A stretch of 14,084 nt of DNA from an uncultured Sphingomonadales bacterium (GTDB lineage Bacteria > Pseudomonadota > Alphaproteobacteria > Sphingomonadales > Sphingomonadaceae): the NCBI GenBank assembly GCA_903868655.1, contig CAIPWG010000172.1, forward strand, positions 1-14,084. The letters run 5' to 3'. Below, in pieces: positions 13,910-14,084 of this stretch (positions are counted from its first letter, which is position 1; each line of letters starts with the position of its first letter). The notes under the pieces are model-generated. The model worked only from the letters and a program-made list of their open reading frames with translations. It did no database searches and was not told the DNA's origin. A program made the translations under genes and the position numbers.

Positions 13910-13912
13910 TAC

Positions 13913-13947
13913 AAACCGGGCGGAATTGTTGCCAATCCAGCCCGTTT
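13913..13947. terminator. hairpin terminator between convergent genes
   Basis: AAAC-GGGC-GG-ATTG (13913-13928, with single bulges at 13917 and 13924) pairs with CAAT-CC-GCCC-GTTT (13933-13947, bulge at 13939) around a TTGC loop. The stem is long and symmetric and lies between the GH130 and cyclophilin stops, so it may end transcription from both sides. The T-tracts on both sides are short. Confidence 0.55.
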
Positions 13948-13970
13948 CCATTTCAAGTTACCGCGTGAAC

Positions 13971-14084
13971 TCAGGCCGCGACAACGCTGGCCTTGTTGAT
14001 CACGCCAGGCTTTGCCGGCGGCTCGCCCTTGGGCAGCGCGTCGATATGTTCCATGCCGCTTTCGACTTCGCCCCACACGGTATA
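13971..14084 (-). CDS. C-terminal end of a cyclophilin-type peptidyl-prolyl isomerase (partial)
   Basis: Reading leftwards from the window edge, 37 codons end in TGA at 13973-13971. The peptide begins YTVWGEVESGMEHID and continues LPKGEPPAKPG, closing with INKASVVAA. The YTVWGEVESGM / GEPP pattern is the typical C-terminal strand and tail of bacterial cyclophilins (PpiA/PpiB type), which catalyse proline cis-trans isomerisation. The catalytic core and any signal peptide lie outside the window, so cytosolic or periplasmic location cannot be decided. It is convergent with the GH130 gene. Confidence 0.85.
   Translation of the reverse strand, partial: YTVWGEVESGMEHIDALPKGEPPAKPGVINKASVVAA

Overview
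The window looks like chromosomal DNA of an alphaproteobacterium, most likely of the order Sphingomonadales (Novosphingobium/Sphingomonas type). The reasons are high-GC codon use, frequent GTG starts, a MucR/Ros-family regulator, a Fur protein without structural cysteines, and the gene order nfuA - nitroreductase - tsaB - rimI - mucR - fur - plsC - miaB - phoH - ybeY - corC, which I recognise as a core alphaproteobacterial neighbourhood. This is judged from protein motifs and gene order alone; no database was searched.

Layout. Positions 1-56 may hold the first codons of a minus-strand gene that leaves the window. 179-745 (minus) is an exported FKBP-type prolyl isomerase. It diverges from a plus-strand run that fills most of the window: NfuA iron-sulfur carrier (899-1474), RutE-like nitroreductase (1510-2103), TsaB (2116-2727) and RimI (2738-3205). 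An AT-rich gap carries the promoter of a MucR-type regulator (3407-3847), which ends at a strong nested terminator. A second block follows: Fur (4001-4423), PlsC-like acyltransferase overlapping fur (4395-5276), MiaB (5318-6640), PhoH (6789-7877), YbeY (7874-8371), a CBS-domain CorC protein (8420-9358) and a LysR regulator (9369-10250). The lnt gene that often follows corC is not in the window.

The last third is more accessory in character: a transglutaminase-fold protein (10392-11204) with Ser where the catalytic His is expected, a 46-residue very basic protein (11374-11514), a probable (alpha/alpha)-barrel carbohydrate-active protein (11560-12606) and, one base later, a GH130-type glycoside phosphorylase/hydrolase (12608-13909). 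A hairpin terminator separates these from the last 37 codons of a convergent cyclophilin gene (13971-14084, minus).

How the genes fit together. The first block serves tRNA modification, translation and Fe-S supply (TsaB, RimI, NfuA; later MiaB, itself a 4Fe-4S enzyme, and YbeY). Fur sits in front of an operon that includes this Fe-S enzyme. The toroid/GH130 pair is almost certainly co-transcribed and probably acts on one glycan, plausibly a mannoside; that is the most interesting and least characterised part of the window. No gene-free stretch exceeds 300 bases. I saw no rRNA, tRNA, CRISPR array, insertion sequence or phage gene.
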